NCBI GenBank assembly: GCA_020152595.1
Contig: JAIGNY010001494.1
Span: 141,001 to 205,000, forward strand
Source of the DNA: Chiridota heheva
Lineage: Eukaryota > Echinodermata > Holothuroidea > Apodida > Chiridotidae
Length of the DNA: 64,000 bases
Direction: 5' to 3'
Shown here: in pieces, positions 1-12,359 of the stretch
Layout of the letters: each line of letters opens with the position of its first letter
How positions within the stretch are numbered: position 1 is the stretch's first letter
Translations under genes and position numbers: made by a program
Notes under the pieces: generated by a model
What the model was told of the DNA's origin: nothing
The model's database searches: none
What the model saw: the letters and a program-made list of their open reading frames with translations, nothing else

Positions 1-56
1 TTGTTTCCGATGATATATTTTGCGAACATATTTTATGGTCCTTTTGGCGTTCCGTG

Positions 57-160
57 GAGAAGGAGAAGCGGGGCGGAAGGAGAGTTCTACGAAGCTTAAA
101 GCTAGGAGGATAAGGTTTGCTTCAGCAAAGTAGATGGAGGCTCCACCTGGTAATCTTGAA
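57..160 (-). mobile_element. Fragment of I-type LINE (RNase H region)
   Basis: This short stretch aligns closely with positions 19296-19400, inside the RNase H domain of the I-type LINE copy in intron 8. The shared part covers the strand encoding the SAEAEAI segment that holds a catalytic glutamate. It is only a fragment with no open frame of its own. It could be the displaced 3' part of the I-type copy that stops near 5440, separated from it by later insertions. Confidence 0.6.
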
Positions 161-214
161 GCAGGGGCGTCGCGAGGGGGAGGGGGGTGTCACTCAATAT
201 TTGAGAGTGAGTAA

Positions 215-765
215 AAATTCGGTCAAAACGTGTGGATTATTAGAGCTGTCGCGTATATCGTAAAACAGTACAAGAAGTCACCATCGTGTTTAGATAAGTG
301 GAGCGACGATTTTCCTTACGTTAATGATTGGAACAAAATGTTTCTGTTATCCTTTAAAGCTGTTAAGAATTCTAATCTTCATTATTTCCAATTCCGTTTC
401 ATTCACAGGATACTAGGTGTACCAATCATTTTTTGAATAAGATAAGTTTATTAGATTCAACCTTGTGTACATTTTGTAATGCCTCAGATGAGCCTTTATC
501 TCATCTCTTTTGGGATTGCCCGATTGTTGCTGTGGGGCTTATCATTTCAAACCCCGTTCTTAATAAAGTCATTGTATTCTTTGGACAACTAAATAATATG
601 AGAGCCCCTTTAAATTATTTCCTAATTCATGCTAAAAATTACATTTGATAATTGCAGGTGTAAGTCTGTTTTACCCCAAGTTAATCATTTTCATCGCATT
701 TTGTTATTTAATCTTCGAAGTCGATGGGTATATCAATCGTCATGGCAACCCAAATAGCAACCTCT
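215..765 (+). mobile_element. Tx1/L1-like LINE, C-terminal remnant of ORF2
   Basis: Two overlapping open frames (230-436 and 433-648) together read like the C-terminal end of an L1/Tx1-type LINE polymerase. The zinc-knuckle-like segment CTFCNASDEPLSHLFWDCP sits in the second frame. The frames are joined by a one-base slip in the T run around 429-434. The reverse transcriptase proper is absent, so this is a truncated dead copy. The clade assignment rests on the C-x2-C ... HLFW-x-C pattern and is tentative. Confidence 0.6.
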
Positions 766-1380
766 ATAATTTATTCAAGTAACACTAGTATGTAGGCTAA
801 ACTACTTCATTCTTTGCACTTATAGTTGCATGTATTCTATATTCAATTGACTCCTTTTGTATGTGGCAACAATTCTCTACTTTGACGTTGTGAAATCTAT
901 TGCTTTGTTTAACTTTATAAACATAGAAGTGCTGCCTATTTTTCTTTTTTATACTATTCACATTCTCTGACGATTGATATTCATTGCGTCTCATTGTGTC
1001 ATATTGTGTTACTTATTGCTTTACCTCCGTTAATGTGTATTATATTGTGATTAGAGGGAGTCAAGGTATATCTGTGTTTTGCGCTTTCCTTTCATTGGTT
1101 ACTTTCTTCTGTTACTGTTTTTACCATGTTAGCTAGCTTTGCTAATTTTTCGCTTAGTTGTGTTTTTATCAATTTATTTTTCTTTCATTCACTTATCACT
1201 CTATGAGGTCGCAGAATACACAGATGTGCTTTATTCATTATTTTCAATTGATTGTATTGTACATTATATCATTATCTGCTCTCAGTTATCTTAAAAAGTC
1301 ATCCAATATGTGTTATTATTCGTTATGTGAGGTTTCTTTTACAAATGTATGAATTGTTATTAGTGTGGTTGAAGCAAAAA
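766..1380. other. No recognised feature
   Basis: AT-rich sequence between the LINE remnant and the TAA microsatellite. I see no coding, RNA or transposon signal. Confidence 0.5.
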
Positions 1381-2156
<776 letters not shown>

Positions 2157-2189
2157 TAATAATAATTAAAAAAAGAAAAGAAAATAATA

Positions 2190-2430
2190 ATTTTGTTAAT
2201 ATTACTACTACTACTACTACTACTTACTATTTACTACTTACTACTACTACTACTACTACTACTTACCATTACCACACCACTAAATTATAACAACAATAAC
2301 AATACTAAATAAATGAGGCAACCCCGTACACCACTAATACAAAAACCCACTACTACTACTACTACTATTACTAAAATACTACCACTACCATACTACCACT
2401 ACCATACCAATAACAACAATAATAATAATA
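2190..2430. repeat. Degenerate ACT/CTA trinucleotide repeats
   Basis: Runs of (ACT)n and (CTA)n, interrupted by AACAAT-like stretches, extend the low-complexity region. No gene is visible. Confidence 0.8.
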
Positions 2431-2460
2431 AACGTACAAAGCCTCCCCCTTATTTTTTTC

Positions 2461-3955
2461 TTCTTAATCTTATTTATTTATTTCCATTCTAAATTATGTA
2501 CAATCTATAAATAGGAAAATACAATAATATACAATACAGAACAATAAACGAAAGGAAAGAATGTGGAAAATGATAGAATAAAACGATTAAAGATATAAAA
2601 ATTAATACAAAATGATAACTTAAAAGGATTATAATATGGACTCTAAAATACCAAAATGAATCAAAATTGCAGGTTTATATACAAATGAATTCATAAAAAC
2701 TGTTGTATAACTTGGAATGGTGGCTGGGTTTCTCAGATTATAATTTGTTTTATTGCACATGGATGTTATTTCTAAATCTAATGGGTGGTCTTTCGTTGAA
2801 ACTATGTTTTGAGCAAGTCTGCCAAATCTTTCTTTGCTGCATCGTTGACTTTATTTATAAGTAAATCACGGTCTAAACAAATATATTGGCACAATATCTC
2901 CAGAAACTTCTAATTCTATTTTTATCTTTTACTTTAAAAAAAATTGTACTAAACTGGGACTGCGGCTGTGAATATCTTAATCCTAGTTTCAGGAGGGAAA
3001 TAAGAAACGATATAGGTTAATATAGAGACAATATAATACACTTTGGACAACATGTTTGACGCAGACTCCCAGATCGCTTGTACTGGACGTACGTTCGACA
3101 CAATCCTCCACAAACAACCATTCTCTCATTCTTTGTTTCTACGAACCCTGCATGTATGGTTTATGTTTATATTTTCAAAACCATTTCCTTTGATTTTATT
3201 AGGTGAAGAAGCAGATTTTTCTCTCCGCACGTATCCACAACTCTATGGACAAAATTGTGATAATCACCTTGATTTTTGCAAGAGATATTGCACGAAATGG
3301 TGGTATGATCAGCATATTTGACAACAGTACAATTTGAGTCTGAACGAATAACATTAGTATATATATATAGTAAATAATAATGCTGAAAGTGGACCTCCCT
3401 GTGGAACAACAATTTTTATTTCTGATTTGTCAGAATACCCTTTTTGTAGTCTAGACCATCCTTGTAGGAAGTCCGCCAGCCAGTGGATGAGCCACTTTTC
3501 ATCAATGGAAATTGGGTAAGTCACTGATTAGACGATTTGGCAAAACTGTGTTAAAGGCGCAGGAGAAATCTAGGAACAAGACTGGAAACAGTTGTATCTC
3601 CCTTATTTAGCCCTGAAACTATACCATGGACAAGAGTAAGTATGGCATCAGTACAAAAACACCTTTTTGTATGCAAATTGGTTTGGATGTAATTATAGAC
3701 TGCATCATATATGGTAGCAGCATTTTCTGCACGCAATTAAACCAGATACTTGAATTATCAATAGGTTTATAATCATTCACTGAAGACAGGTTTACCTATT
3801 TTGGGTACAGGTGAAGTTTTGGCATGCTTCCAGACTGGTGGAATGGTAGGCCTTACATTGGTCGAATTGAACAGTGCTTAATTACTCACCTTGGGATATC
3901 ATCATATCCTGAAGCAATCCTATAAAAATAAATTAAACATTCAATAATTGGGCGT
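2461..3955 (-). mobile_element. CR1/L2-like LINE fragment A (reverse transcriptase to 3' end)
   Basis: On the minus strand several frames give reverse transcriptase-like segments. Near 3830 is a VWKHAKTSPVPK-like motif 1. Near 3560 is a degraded LDFS-AFNTVLPNRL block. Around 3380-3320 comes a YADHTTIS version of the catalytic YADD box, in which the second Asp has become His. C-terminal sequence continues to about 2800. The 3' end is marked by an (ATAA)n-type tail at about 2463-2487. Frameshifts and stops are frequent and the endonuclease is missing, so the copy is dead. There is no RNase H, consistent with CR1/L2-type LINEs. Confidence 0.65.
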
Positions 3956-5280
3956 ATTATTTAACAGATGTATTCTAAGTTTCGTTTTAAATGTGTAGCG
4001 ATAACGAATTTCGAATGGTAATGGGTAGGGAATTCCAGAATTTAATATTTGTACATCGCACTTGAGACTGCATATTACATGTTCGTGGTAGAGGAGTTCG
4101 GTTTTTTAGATCGAGTATCATGTAAACGGAAGGCAGTGTTGATATTAAAAAAAAAAAAACATAAAAAGAATCAAAAAGCTTAGGGGAGGCTATGATAAAA
4201 CCGATATAGGAATATCCCTAATTGATAGGAGAAAAGGTCAAATAACTTAAGAAAGTCTAATTATTTGAAAAGAGGTGCAGTATGAGTCCAATAAGGTAAT
4301 TTGCATATGTTGCTAAGGACTTGCTTTTGGCGTTTGAATAGGTTGTTAAGTGTAGTGGTGTGAGTGTTTTCCCACACAATAAAATTATAATTCAAGTGAG
4401 GGAGAATATGGGAATTGTAAAAAGTCAAAAGGGTACTTTTTGGTAGAGAATGTTGAAGACGGTTGAGATTTCCACTCGTTGTGGCTACCCTCTTCCATAT
4501 AGGCTTACACGATATATGCTTATTCCAGTCAAGTTTACAATCAATATAGGGACCTAAAAACTTAGTATAAGATGATGCAACAATGGAAAATCCTTCCAAC
4601 TTTAACGTATAATCGATTGGACTCAAAAAATTGTTATCAAATAATACAAAAGACGTAGTTTCGGAAATATTTATAGTTAACTTATTTGCATTTAACCACT
4701 TAGAAATATGGAAGAATTTATGTGCAATACTTGGTAAGACAGCCTCCACAGAAGGACTTTGCAAAAATGCAGTTGTGCGGTTCAGCAAATAACAGGAAAT
4801 TCATCTTAGACGTAGACAGATACATATCATTTATGTATGTAAGAAATGATAAGGGTCCTAAAATAAAACCTTGCGGAACACCCATATAACAAAAAAGATA
4901 AGATGGTTTGACACCATTATAATAAACAAAATGGGATCGTTTACTAAGATAAGTTTTAAACCAGTTATAAGCAGTTCCTGTTATATCGTGAATGAATAGT
5001 TTACTTAACAAACTAGATTGATCAATAGGACCCAATGCTTTAATAAACTAGATTGATCTATAGTATCCAACGCTTTAATAAACTAGATTGATCAATAGTA
5101 TCAGAAGCTTTAGAAAGATCGAGCAATAAAGCAGCAGTAGTAGATAAACCTTGCGCAATTGTATCAGAGAGAGTTAGGGCAGTCATATAGTCGCATGATT
5201 ACTACGAAAACCAAATTGATTATTGTATAAAATGTCATATTTAGAGATAAAATTATAAAGCCGCTTATATACGCAAAAGT
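3956..5280 (-). mobile_element. CR1/L2-like LINE fragment B (reverse transcriptase)
   Basis: Minus-strand frames 5183-5371, 4718-5035 and 4261-4788 read in order through a LINE reverse transcriptase. They give NNQFGFRSNHAT, then a GVPQGFILGPL block, then a FADD-box remnant at the frame junction, then NKLTINISETTSFVLFD and an ILPHLNYNFIVWENTHT C-terminal block. This family differs from fragment A. A roughly 40-bp motif with the core AATAAACTAGATTGATC is repeated three times around 5003-5100, adding a local tandem duplication. The 3' part continues as noncoding tail to about 4000. Frame breaks show it is not functional. Confidence 0.75.
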
Positions 5281-5417
5281 GCCTGGTTATAGGCCGTGGC
5301 AAATCGAGTTGTTCTGTCCGTACGTCGTACCTGTGTTCTCGTCCGGGTCGTATTTGGCATTTGTAAATCATAACCGAAAAGGCGACGACCCCGTCATTGT
5401 AATTGTGTGTTCAACTC

Positions 5418-5443
5418 TCTCTCTCTCTCTCTCCATACGCAAA
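5418..5443. repeat. (CT)n microsatellite
   Basis: A short CT run lies exactly where recognisable I-type LINE sequence stops, between fragment B and I-type LINE copy 1. Confidence 0.8.
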
Positions 5444-8345
5444 GAGTTGTTAGTATTTGGAGCGAAAAAAGGCTGGGTTGTGAAGAGCATTTGTGTAGAA
5501 GGTAAGGCCAAAGATTTTTTTTTTTTTTTTTTAACCCAGGTGGGATTGAGAGGGATAGTGTGCCTGGCTATAGAGAAAATGTTGATGCTGGCTTACGGGA
5601 AATAAGAATGCACCCGGATACCGAAAGGTGGAGGGATGTGTTTGTTGAGATTGAAGAGGTTGAAGGAAGGAGAGCGGATAGAATGGAAACAAGGGTTCCG
5701 TGTGGATGCAAAGGAGAGACTGGTCCTGATGCTCTGGGATCAAGGGGAGTTCATTGGCCTCTACGTGAAGACTGGTGATGGTGGTGGTTTAAGAGGAAGA
5801 GGGGGGGGGGGCAAGGCAGATTCTTAGGGCAGTGTTTTCGATAACCACGATGTGTCTTAAGTATAATTTTCGGGCATGCCGTAGATGAAATTTCCGTAGT
5901 CCAGTTTAGCTCTGAAAGGAAGCGATATAAGGTGAGCAAGGTGAGATGATTGACTCCCCAGTCGGTGCTGGAGAAGACCTTGAGAAGATTAAGGGTTTTG
6001 TAAGTTGGTTGTGAGGATGTTGATATGGTGGAGATAGGAGAGCTTAGAATCGAGAGTGATTCCCAAAAAACCGGAACTATCCTTTACTGGAAATGATGGA
6101 ATCTTTGAGACGGAGGTTGGGACGAAGTAAGAAAGAGTTCCTGTTGTTAAAATGAATGAGAACAGTTTTGTCTTTTGAGAAATTGAAGGTGTCACTCCAG
6201 TAAACTAAGTTGTTCAGGCATTTTTGAAGATTATTTTGGAGAGTTTGAAAGCATGGAGAGGACGAGAAAATAACAAAATCGTCGACATAAAGAGAGCACT
6301 TGATGTTGTGGGAGAGAGATTTGGTGATGCTGTTCATTTTGAGGATAAAAAGAGACAAAGAGAATGCTGCCTTGGGGGACACCCAGGTGCTGGGTATACA
6401 TTTGTGAGTAGGTGTTACCTATGTGCACCCTGAAATGGCGAGAATGGAGATATTTCTGGATGAAGATTGGAAGGAGAACTCTGACACCGGGGAGTTTAGG
6501 TTCCCGAGGATACCATACCACCAGGTGGTGCCAAAGGCCTTTTCGAGGTCAAAGAAGATGGAAATGGTGTGGTGATTCCTGACGAAGACTTTCACGGATA
6601 TAGAAGTGTTTAGTTTAATAACATGGTCCAGGCAATTTCGGTTTCTCCTGAAACCATTTCGAGATGAGGAAAGGATGAAGTTCTTTTCAAGGTACCAGCA
6701 AAGTCTATAATTGATCTTGCAGAGGCAGGACGTGTAGACATGAGAGCGATAATTATTGGGAATGGATCTGTCTTTGTTGAGCTTGGGGATGGGGATTTTA
6801 TTGGCCTCTCTCCAAATGTTGGGGAAAGTTTTGAAGGACCACAGGTGGTTGCAAATCTTGAGTAAGATGTCGAGAGAAGTCCTAGGAAGGTTTTTAAGGA
6901 TATCATTTGCCGTCGGGGCCTTGAGAGAGGACCCGGATTTTTTGAGGGAGGAGAGCTCGGAGTAGGTGAATGGAACGTTGTAGTTTTCCTGATTGTTAGG
7001 CTGGAAGTTAAGAAAGTTTCTCTCAGCCTCGATTTTCAGGTTACAAAAGGAGTGGGAAAGACTCTCATTGGAGATTTTGGCGAAAGTGGAGGCTAAGCAG
7101 TCGGAAATGTCGTTGATGTTGATATGGATGAGGTGAGAGATATTGTTGGAAGTGCTTTTCCCTTTGAAGTTTCGGATCATGTTCCAGACTTTGGAGGGGG
7201 AGGTGTGGAGATCCAAGGAGAAGACGTAGGTTTCACAGGAGATTTTTTCGCTGAGTTTGATGGTCTTCCTGGCTTTGGCTCTGAGAATGCGGAAGTCCAT
7301 TTTGGGGGATATGGATGGGTTTTGAAAAAAAGCTTTGTTCTTAAGAGAGATTGCTTTTTTGCAATCAGTGGTGAACCAAGGTTCAGTTGAAGTTCTGTAA
7401 AGCAAAGGAGGAAGTGGGGATAGAAAAAATGAGATTTCCAGAACCTTTGAAGTGAAGATAGAGAGAGACGGGGTTGTCGGAGAGAAGGATATTATTGGTG
7501 ATGGAGATGTTGCATAAACTGGAGTAAAGATTAGTCTGTGTGCTGGAATTTCCAGTTTGTAGGTAAAGTATGTGTCGAGGAGGGGAGAGATGAGGATGTG
7601 GAAATGGTCACTTTCACAGAGCGAACTCTACAATCCGAGAACTCTACAAAGAGGGAGGGTCGCAGATGGAGAGACCGATGCTGGTGAAAGTGCCTGTTCC
7701 TAGGTGCAAGAGTCATTGTTGAGACCAGAGGTTGTGATGGTTCAGAAAGTTTTCAATGTGCGTACCTCTGTTAAGGAGCCCCAAAGAGGGTTGTGAACAT
7801 TGAATTCACCCATTAAGATAAAGGGTTTAGGGACTTGATTGATGAGGTTGTCAAGGTCAGTGGTGGGGAGGAGGAAGTTAGGTGGGAGGTAAAGGTAACT
7901 AATTGTGAGGGTTTTGTGTAAGGTCACGAGATGGCAGGAGGTTTGAGTGAAATAGGGACAAGGTTTGAAGGGATATCCTTCCTGACGTAGATAGAAGAGC
8001 CGCCAGAAGCTTTTCTGGCGTTCTGGGAGATAAAGTGTGACCTTGAGTATCCCGGAATGGGGGCGGAATCAGTGGAGGAGAAAATAAGTTTCCTGAAGGC
8101 AGATGATAATAGGGTTGATTGAAAGTGAAAATCAGAAGTTTAATTTTTCGAAGTTGGCAGAGTCTGCGACAGTTCCATTGTATGATATCAGTAGCCATTA
8201 AAAATAGTCAGGAGTGAGGGGGCTTCAGGAAAGGAGACGTTTTGGAGTTTTTATTTTAGAGACCTCCTTTTCCCTGAGCCACTTGGGGCATGAGTTGGAG
8301 GAGGCAGGGTAGTTTTCGGAACAGTTAATACAATTAGCTTCGTTT
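5444..8345 (-). mobile_element. I-type LINE copy 1 (truncated, endonuclease-RT-RNase H)
   Basis: Reading down the minus strand, the copy starts in the end of ORF1. ORF2 begins near 8198 with the endonuclease signature MATDIIQWNCRRL. The largest open piece (6419-7405) covers the endonuclease/RT linker and RT motifs, including TSCLCKI-like and FFDLEKAFG (catalytic region A). The VPQGSI and YVDDF boxes follow in 6077-6382. The start of the RNase H region is at 5531-5743. At least five frameshifts or stops break ORF2. It is closely related to the copy at 18470-24000. RNase H downstream of RT places it in the I superfamily of non-LTR elements. Confidence 0.82.
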
Positions 8346-8419
8346 TAACAGTTTGTATGAAAAAGTTAAGATTTTGACTTCAGAGGGCCTTCTCTATTTT
8401 GTAGATGTGAATTGAGTTT

Positions 8420-9250
8420 CATCCACATTGGGAAAGAAGTTATATTCACAAGACAAAAACACAGTCCAACAAATCAACCTGACAATATTCTTAAGGTTAT
8501 ATTTGACCAGTTGTTATTCAACGGAAATGGAGGTATGTGATATTCTTCAAAGGGCAAGGAAATCAAATTAACTCGACTTTGTTAAAGAATTATGATTAGA
8601 GTATCATTTAAACCTTACATATTTTTTTATGTTGTAGTTCAATGTATCCTCTGAAACCGTTTACATCTTCCCAACAGGCTCTATCCCCCACTATTACAGG
8701 TACATGTATCATCAGACCCATTGAAACTGCTTTATTCCAGTAACAATTTAATCATGTTTTTGGTATTCAGACTTGAAGAAATCCCATAATACTTCAGTAA
8801 ACCATGCAACTGATGTTCATGACTGTTGTTAACATGATAAAGATATGGAAGAATAATTCTCATTTGTACGACACACGTGAGTGCCAGACAGTTTTCTTCA
8901 ATGGGTGGAGGGAAAAAAGATTACAATTGATTTAATTCAAACATGAAAGGTTGTTTTCCACAAAATCATTTCTGTGAGGACTTTTGCAGATTGACCAACT
9001 GTAACTAGTCCAACTTCTTCAAGTATAGGGTGTACTCCACATCTATGCTGACAGCTGTTATTATGGAAACCAATTAGTCTAGGAGCTAAATTACAGGATT
9101 TATCCATGTGTGACCCAAGAAGGGTCTGTCTATTTGCAAATGTATCATGCTGGTCACGTGAATATGAAAATAGGTTTTTGAATGTGCATTGGAAATAAGA
9201 ATTTTCAGTTGGAAGCATTTGTAAATAAATTGGCAAGCTTGCCAACCAAC
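8420..9250 (-). pseudogene. Unidentified coding-like remnant
   Basis: Minus-strand reading gives protein-like text that I cannot name. The frame 8937-9245 contains SHMDKSCNLAPRLIGFHNNS and HPILEEVGLVTVGQSAKVL. A shifted frame near 8760-8890 contains HGLLKYYGISSSLNTKNMIK, and a further shifted one near 8640-8740 contains VPVIVGDRACWEDVNGFRGY. Another piece (EEYHIPPFPLNNNWSNI) lies near 8530. The pieces have ordinary amino-acid composition and lie in consistent order but in different frames, as expected of a decayed gene or transposon. No domain is recognised and no function is proposed. Confidence 0.35.
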
Positions 9251-9299
9251 TTCAGGAAAAATGTTACCAAAGCTCTGGAAATACTGCAAAATATAAGCC

Positions 9300-10785
9300 T
9301 ATATGAACTATAAAGGCAGTGGTGTATTCAGCTTTTGCTGCCAACAATTGGGTGGGATGGGTGGAAAAACTACAAGGGCCCGAGCAATTTGGGGCCCCTG
9401 AGCAATGACATTGTGATATAATTGGGACTCAAAAGCTTCAAATTCCCCTGAAATTTATTAGTGTCTTTCATAGAAACTCTTTGAGCCATGGCACCCCTGA
9501 TTGTTGCAGTAAGTCATGGAAGTCAAAGGCAGATGCTAATATCCAGTGGCACCGCCAGATTATATAAATTTGGGAAGGGCGAGGAGGACACAAATAAAAT
9601 GTTATGTAGCAGTATGTACCACCTATGACGGTACTGCTCATGCGATGCATGCGCCACGACAGGGTGAGGGGGCCACTTAAGGATCTGGGGTGACAACTGG
9701 GTCTGGGGTGAAGCCCTGCGTTTCTCATGGTTTTGGTGGCATATACCATGTGACTAGCAAGACCTGCTCGATGGCAGGGTTTGCACTAGCTTCAGATTTT
9801 TGGGGAGAAAATCAAAGCAAGTTTGGTAGGGATTTCAGAATTTTGGTAGGCAATTTCAGAATTTGGGTAGGGAATTTCCAGAGGTTATACAAATTATTTT
9901 ACCAATAGAAATACCCTTTTACATTTTGGTATACTTAAAGGTAAAACTCTTCTTAAATTATATTTATTTCTGTAAATTGCATAAATATTAGGGCTGTGCA
10001 TTTACGTTTAGCAACCTACACATTGAAAGGGCTAATTTTTTCTTCACTTAAACGTGACCTTTGACCTTGACTTTCGCAAAAAATCGAGGAAATGTTGAAA
10101 TACCAGATAAGCCCCCCTGACACCTAGCAACATGCTGTGCTATCATAAACAAACTTTTTAGTGCAATAAATAAGAAACTTCTTTGCAAAAAAAAAAAGTG
10201 TTTTTATATGCCGCGATACCTAATACTTATTCAACTACCCCATAAACACCATTTTTCCACACCTTCCCCCTCCCCAGCAATCTTCGCAAATTCTCATACC
10301 TTTAACTGCACACAGCCATTGTTGTACATGGCTGAATTCTTATTACAAGCAGCTACGTTGTTGAATAGTTTGACTGTAAATAGTTTTGTGATAGCCCCCT
10401 CATATATTGCTCAAAACGTTTCGAAGTTCCCGGATGAGGCTAAGCCCGGAGGTTTTTTGACTACTTTGAAAACTTTGATCCAATGCAATCAGACTTGAGA
10501 TTCTTTCGTTATGAACATTACAACACAAATGGCGAAGAATATCGTGCAACACGCATGCAAATTAAAGAAGCTTACTGTTTATTTTGGGTACAAAGAGATT
10601 TCATGTCTAATGGCTAAAATTCATATCAATAACTCAAGGCCTAATGTTATTACTAAATGCTTAGCGCTGGATTTCAACACTTGCCTAAGCCAGCAGCGCC
10701 CAGTAGCTGTGCACAGCCATTCCGTATTGCTTCTAATTTTGTGTGGGATTGTGAGAACTGATTGCGCAATTCTCGCAATCATGCT
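9300..10785. other. No recognised feature
   Basis: Unique-looking sequence downstream of the gene. Apart from short local repeats of TTTGGTAGG-like words near 9820-9880, I see no gene, RNA or element. Confidence 0.5.
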
Positions 10786-11040
10786 GCTAATGCAAACCCT
10801 GCTAATGCAAACCCTGCTAATGCAAACCCTGCTAATGCAAACCCTGCTAATGCAAACCCTGCTAATGCAAACCCTGCTAATGCAAACCCTGCTAATGCAA
10901 ACCCTGCTAATGCAAACCCTGCTAATGCAAACCCTGCTAATGCAAACCCTGCTAATGCAAACCCTGCTAATGCAAACCCTGCTAATGCAAACCCTGCTAA
11001 TGCAAACCCTGCTAATGCAAACCCTGCTAATGCAAACCCT
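10786..11040. repeat. 15-bp minisatellite, 17 identical copies
   Basis: The unit GCTAATGCAAACCCT is repeated 17 times without a single mismatch. All frames are open in both directions because 15 is a multiple of 3 and the unit contains no stop in the open frames, so the ORFs here are not genes. Perfect homogeneity suggests very recent expansion, or array collapse or expansion in assembly. Confidence 0.97.
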
Positions 11041-11360
11041 GCTTGACAGGTTTGCATATAGACAGATCTATGTAAGAAAACCTAATCATTTGATTTGAAA
11101 TGCAAATGTCAGTTTTCTTAAAACCAAATGAAAGGAAAAATGACTGGCCTGCAGAGCATTGCTACATCAAAGAAGGGCTGTATTCAAAATAGGAGTCACA
11201 TAAATATTATCAAAGATGATGCTGCTTCTCTAAACAATATGGCAGAATCAAATTTTGCAAATAATATGGTTAAGATTTTTACCAATAGTTTGAAACAACT
11301 CGGATTCAGAAATAATATGAAATGATTTAAGTTAATATTATGTAGATTGGGTATTTTACA
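11041..11360. other. No recognised feature
   Basis: Spacer between two minisatellites. No supported gene. Confidence 0.5.
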
Positions 11361-11361
11361 T

Positions 11362-11958
11362 CTCTTTCTCAACAGCTAAGGTTATAGAGATGACCACAGC
11401 TAAGGTTATAGAGATGTCCACAGCTAAGGTTATAGAGATCTCCACAGCTAAGGTTATAGAGATGACCACAGCTAAGGTTATAGAGATCTCCACAGCTAAG
11501 GTTATAGAGATCTTAACAGCTAAGGTTATAGAGATGTCCACAGCTAAGGTTATAGAGATGTCCACAGCTAAGGTTATAGAGATGACCACAGCTAAGGTTA
11601 TAGAGATGACCACAGCTAAGGTTATAGAGATCTCCACAGCTAAGGTTATAGAGATCTCCACAGCTAAGGTTATAGAGATGTCCACAGCTAAGGTTATAGA
11701 GATGACCACAGCTAAGGTTATAGAGATCTCCACAGCTAAGCTTATAGAGATGTCCACAGCTAAGGTTATAGAGATGACCACAGCTAAGGTTATAGAGATC
11801 TCCACAGCTAAGGTTATAGAGATGTCCACAACTAAGGTTATAGTGATCTCAACAGCTAAGGTTATAGAAATCGCAACAGCTAGGATTATAGAGATGACCA
11901 CAGCTAAGGTTATAGAGATCTCAATAACTAAGTTTATATGGAGATGTCCACAGCCACT
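11362..11958. repeat. 24-bp minisatellite with three unit types
   Basis: The core AAGGTTATAGAGATGACCAC plus AGCT is repeated about 24 times. Units differ mainly in the GATGACC / GATGTCC / GATCTCC segment, which alternates irregularly. The right end is degenerate. The 228-aa and 207-aa open frames across it are artefacts of a stop-free 24-bp unit. Confidence 0.96.
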
Positions 11959-12149
11959 TGATAACCCACTTATGAACTGGTACATAAAGACCCACGAGGA
12001 ATTAAGTTTATAAATCAGAAAAGGTTTAAAACTGGAAATCACATCTGGACTATTCTGAGGTAAAGCTGAAAGCTAAACAACCCTTTTGAACAAATGATGA
12101 AGAATAAAACAAAAAGCATCCAGTCTGATTAATATATACATCTGATAGC

Positions 12150-12170
12150 TTTATTTGAATGAAGTTTATT
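12150..12170 (-). terminator. Two polyadenylation signals of the DUF4618 gene
   Basis: On the minus strand AATAAA occurs at 12165-12170 and again at 12150-12155, about 130-150 nt downstream of the stop codon at 12299. Two hexamers at this distance give a short 3'UTR and support 12299 as the real end of the coding sequence. The exact cleavage site cannot be read from sequence alone. Confidence 0.7.
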
Positions 12171-12227
12171 GGACGGATACATGTTGCATAGCTATCATCT
12201 GTGGAGTTCACTAGGAAGCCATTCCTG

Positions 12228-12319
12228 CATTGTCTTGGAAACCACTCCTGGGTCATATGGGGAGCCACTCCTGGTTCATATGGGGAGCCACTCCTGGTTC
12301 ATATAGGGAGCCACTCCTG
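12228..12319 (-). repeat. 23-bp minisatellite spanning the stop codon and 3'UTR
   Basis: Four copies of a 23-bp unit (core AGGAGTGGCTCCCCATATGA on the minus strand) lie at 12297-12319, 12274-12296, 12251-12273 and, more diverged, 12228-12250. The most upstream copy in mRNA sense encodes the last residues QEWLPI and the TGA stop. The others lie in the 3'UTR. Confidence 0.9.
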
Positions 12320-12359
12320 TGTGGGAATATCCAACACAACGTCCATATCTGGAGTGCAT
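12299..12359 (-). CDS. DUF4618 gene exon 10 (KCTP motif and stop)
   Basis: One base completes Lys378. The exon then reads CTPDMDVVLDIPTQEWLPI and a TGA stop. The acceptor is CTTCCTCAG. The KCTPDMD motif identifies it as the terminal exon even though it lies 4.9 kb beyond exon 9. The last codons belong to the first unit of a 23-bp minisatellite. Confidence 0.88.

Noticed and set aside
5279..7390. Plus-strand open frames across 5.3-7.4 kb
   Set aside because: Shadows of the minus-strand I-type LINE reading frames. They lack recognisable domains.
10786..11958. CRISPR array
   Set aside because: Units are head-to-tail with no spacers, in an animal nuclear sequence with introns. No cas genes are present.
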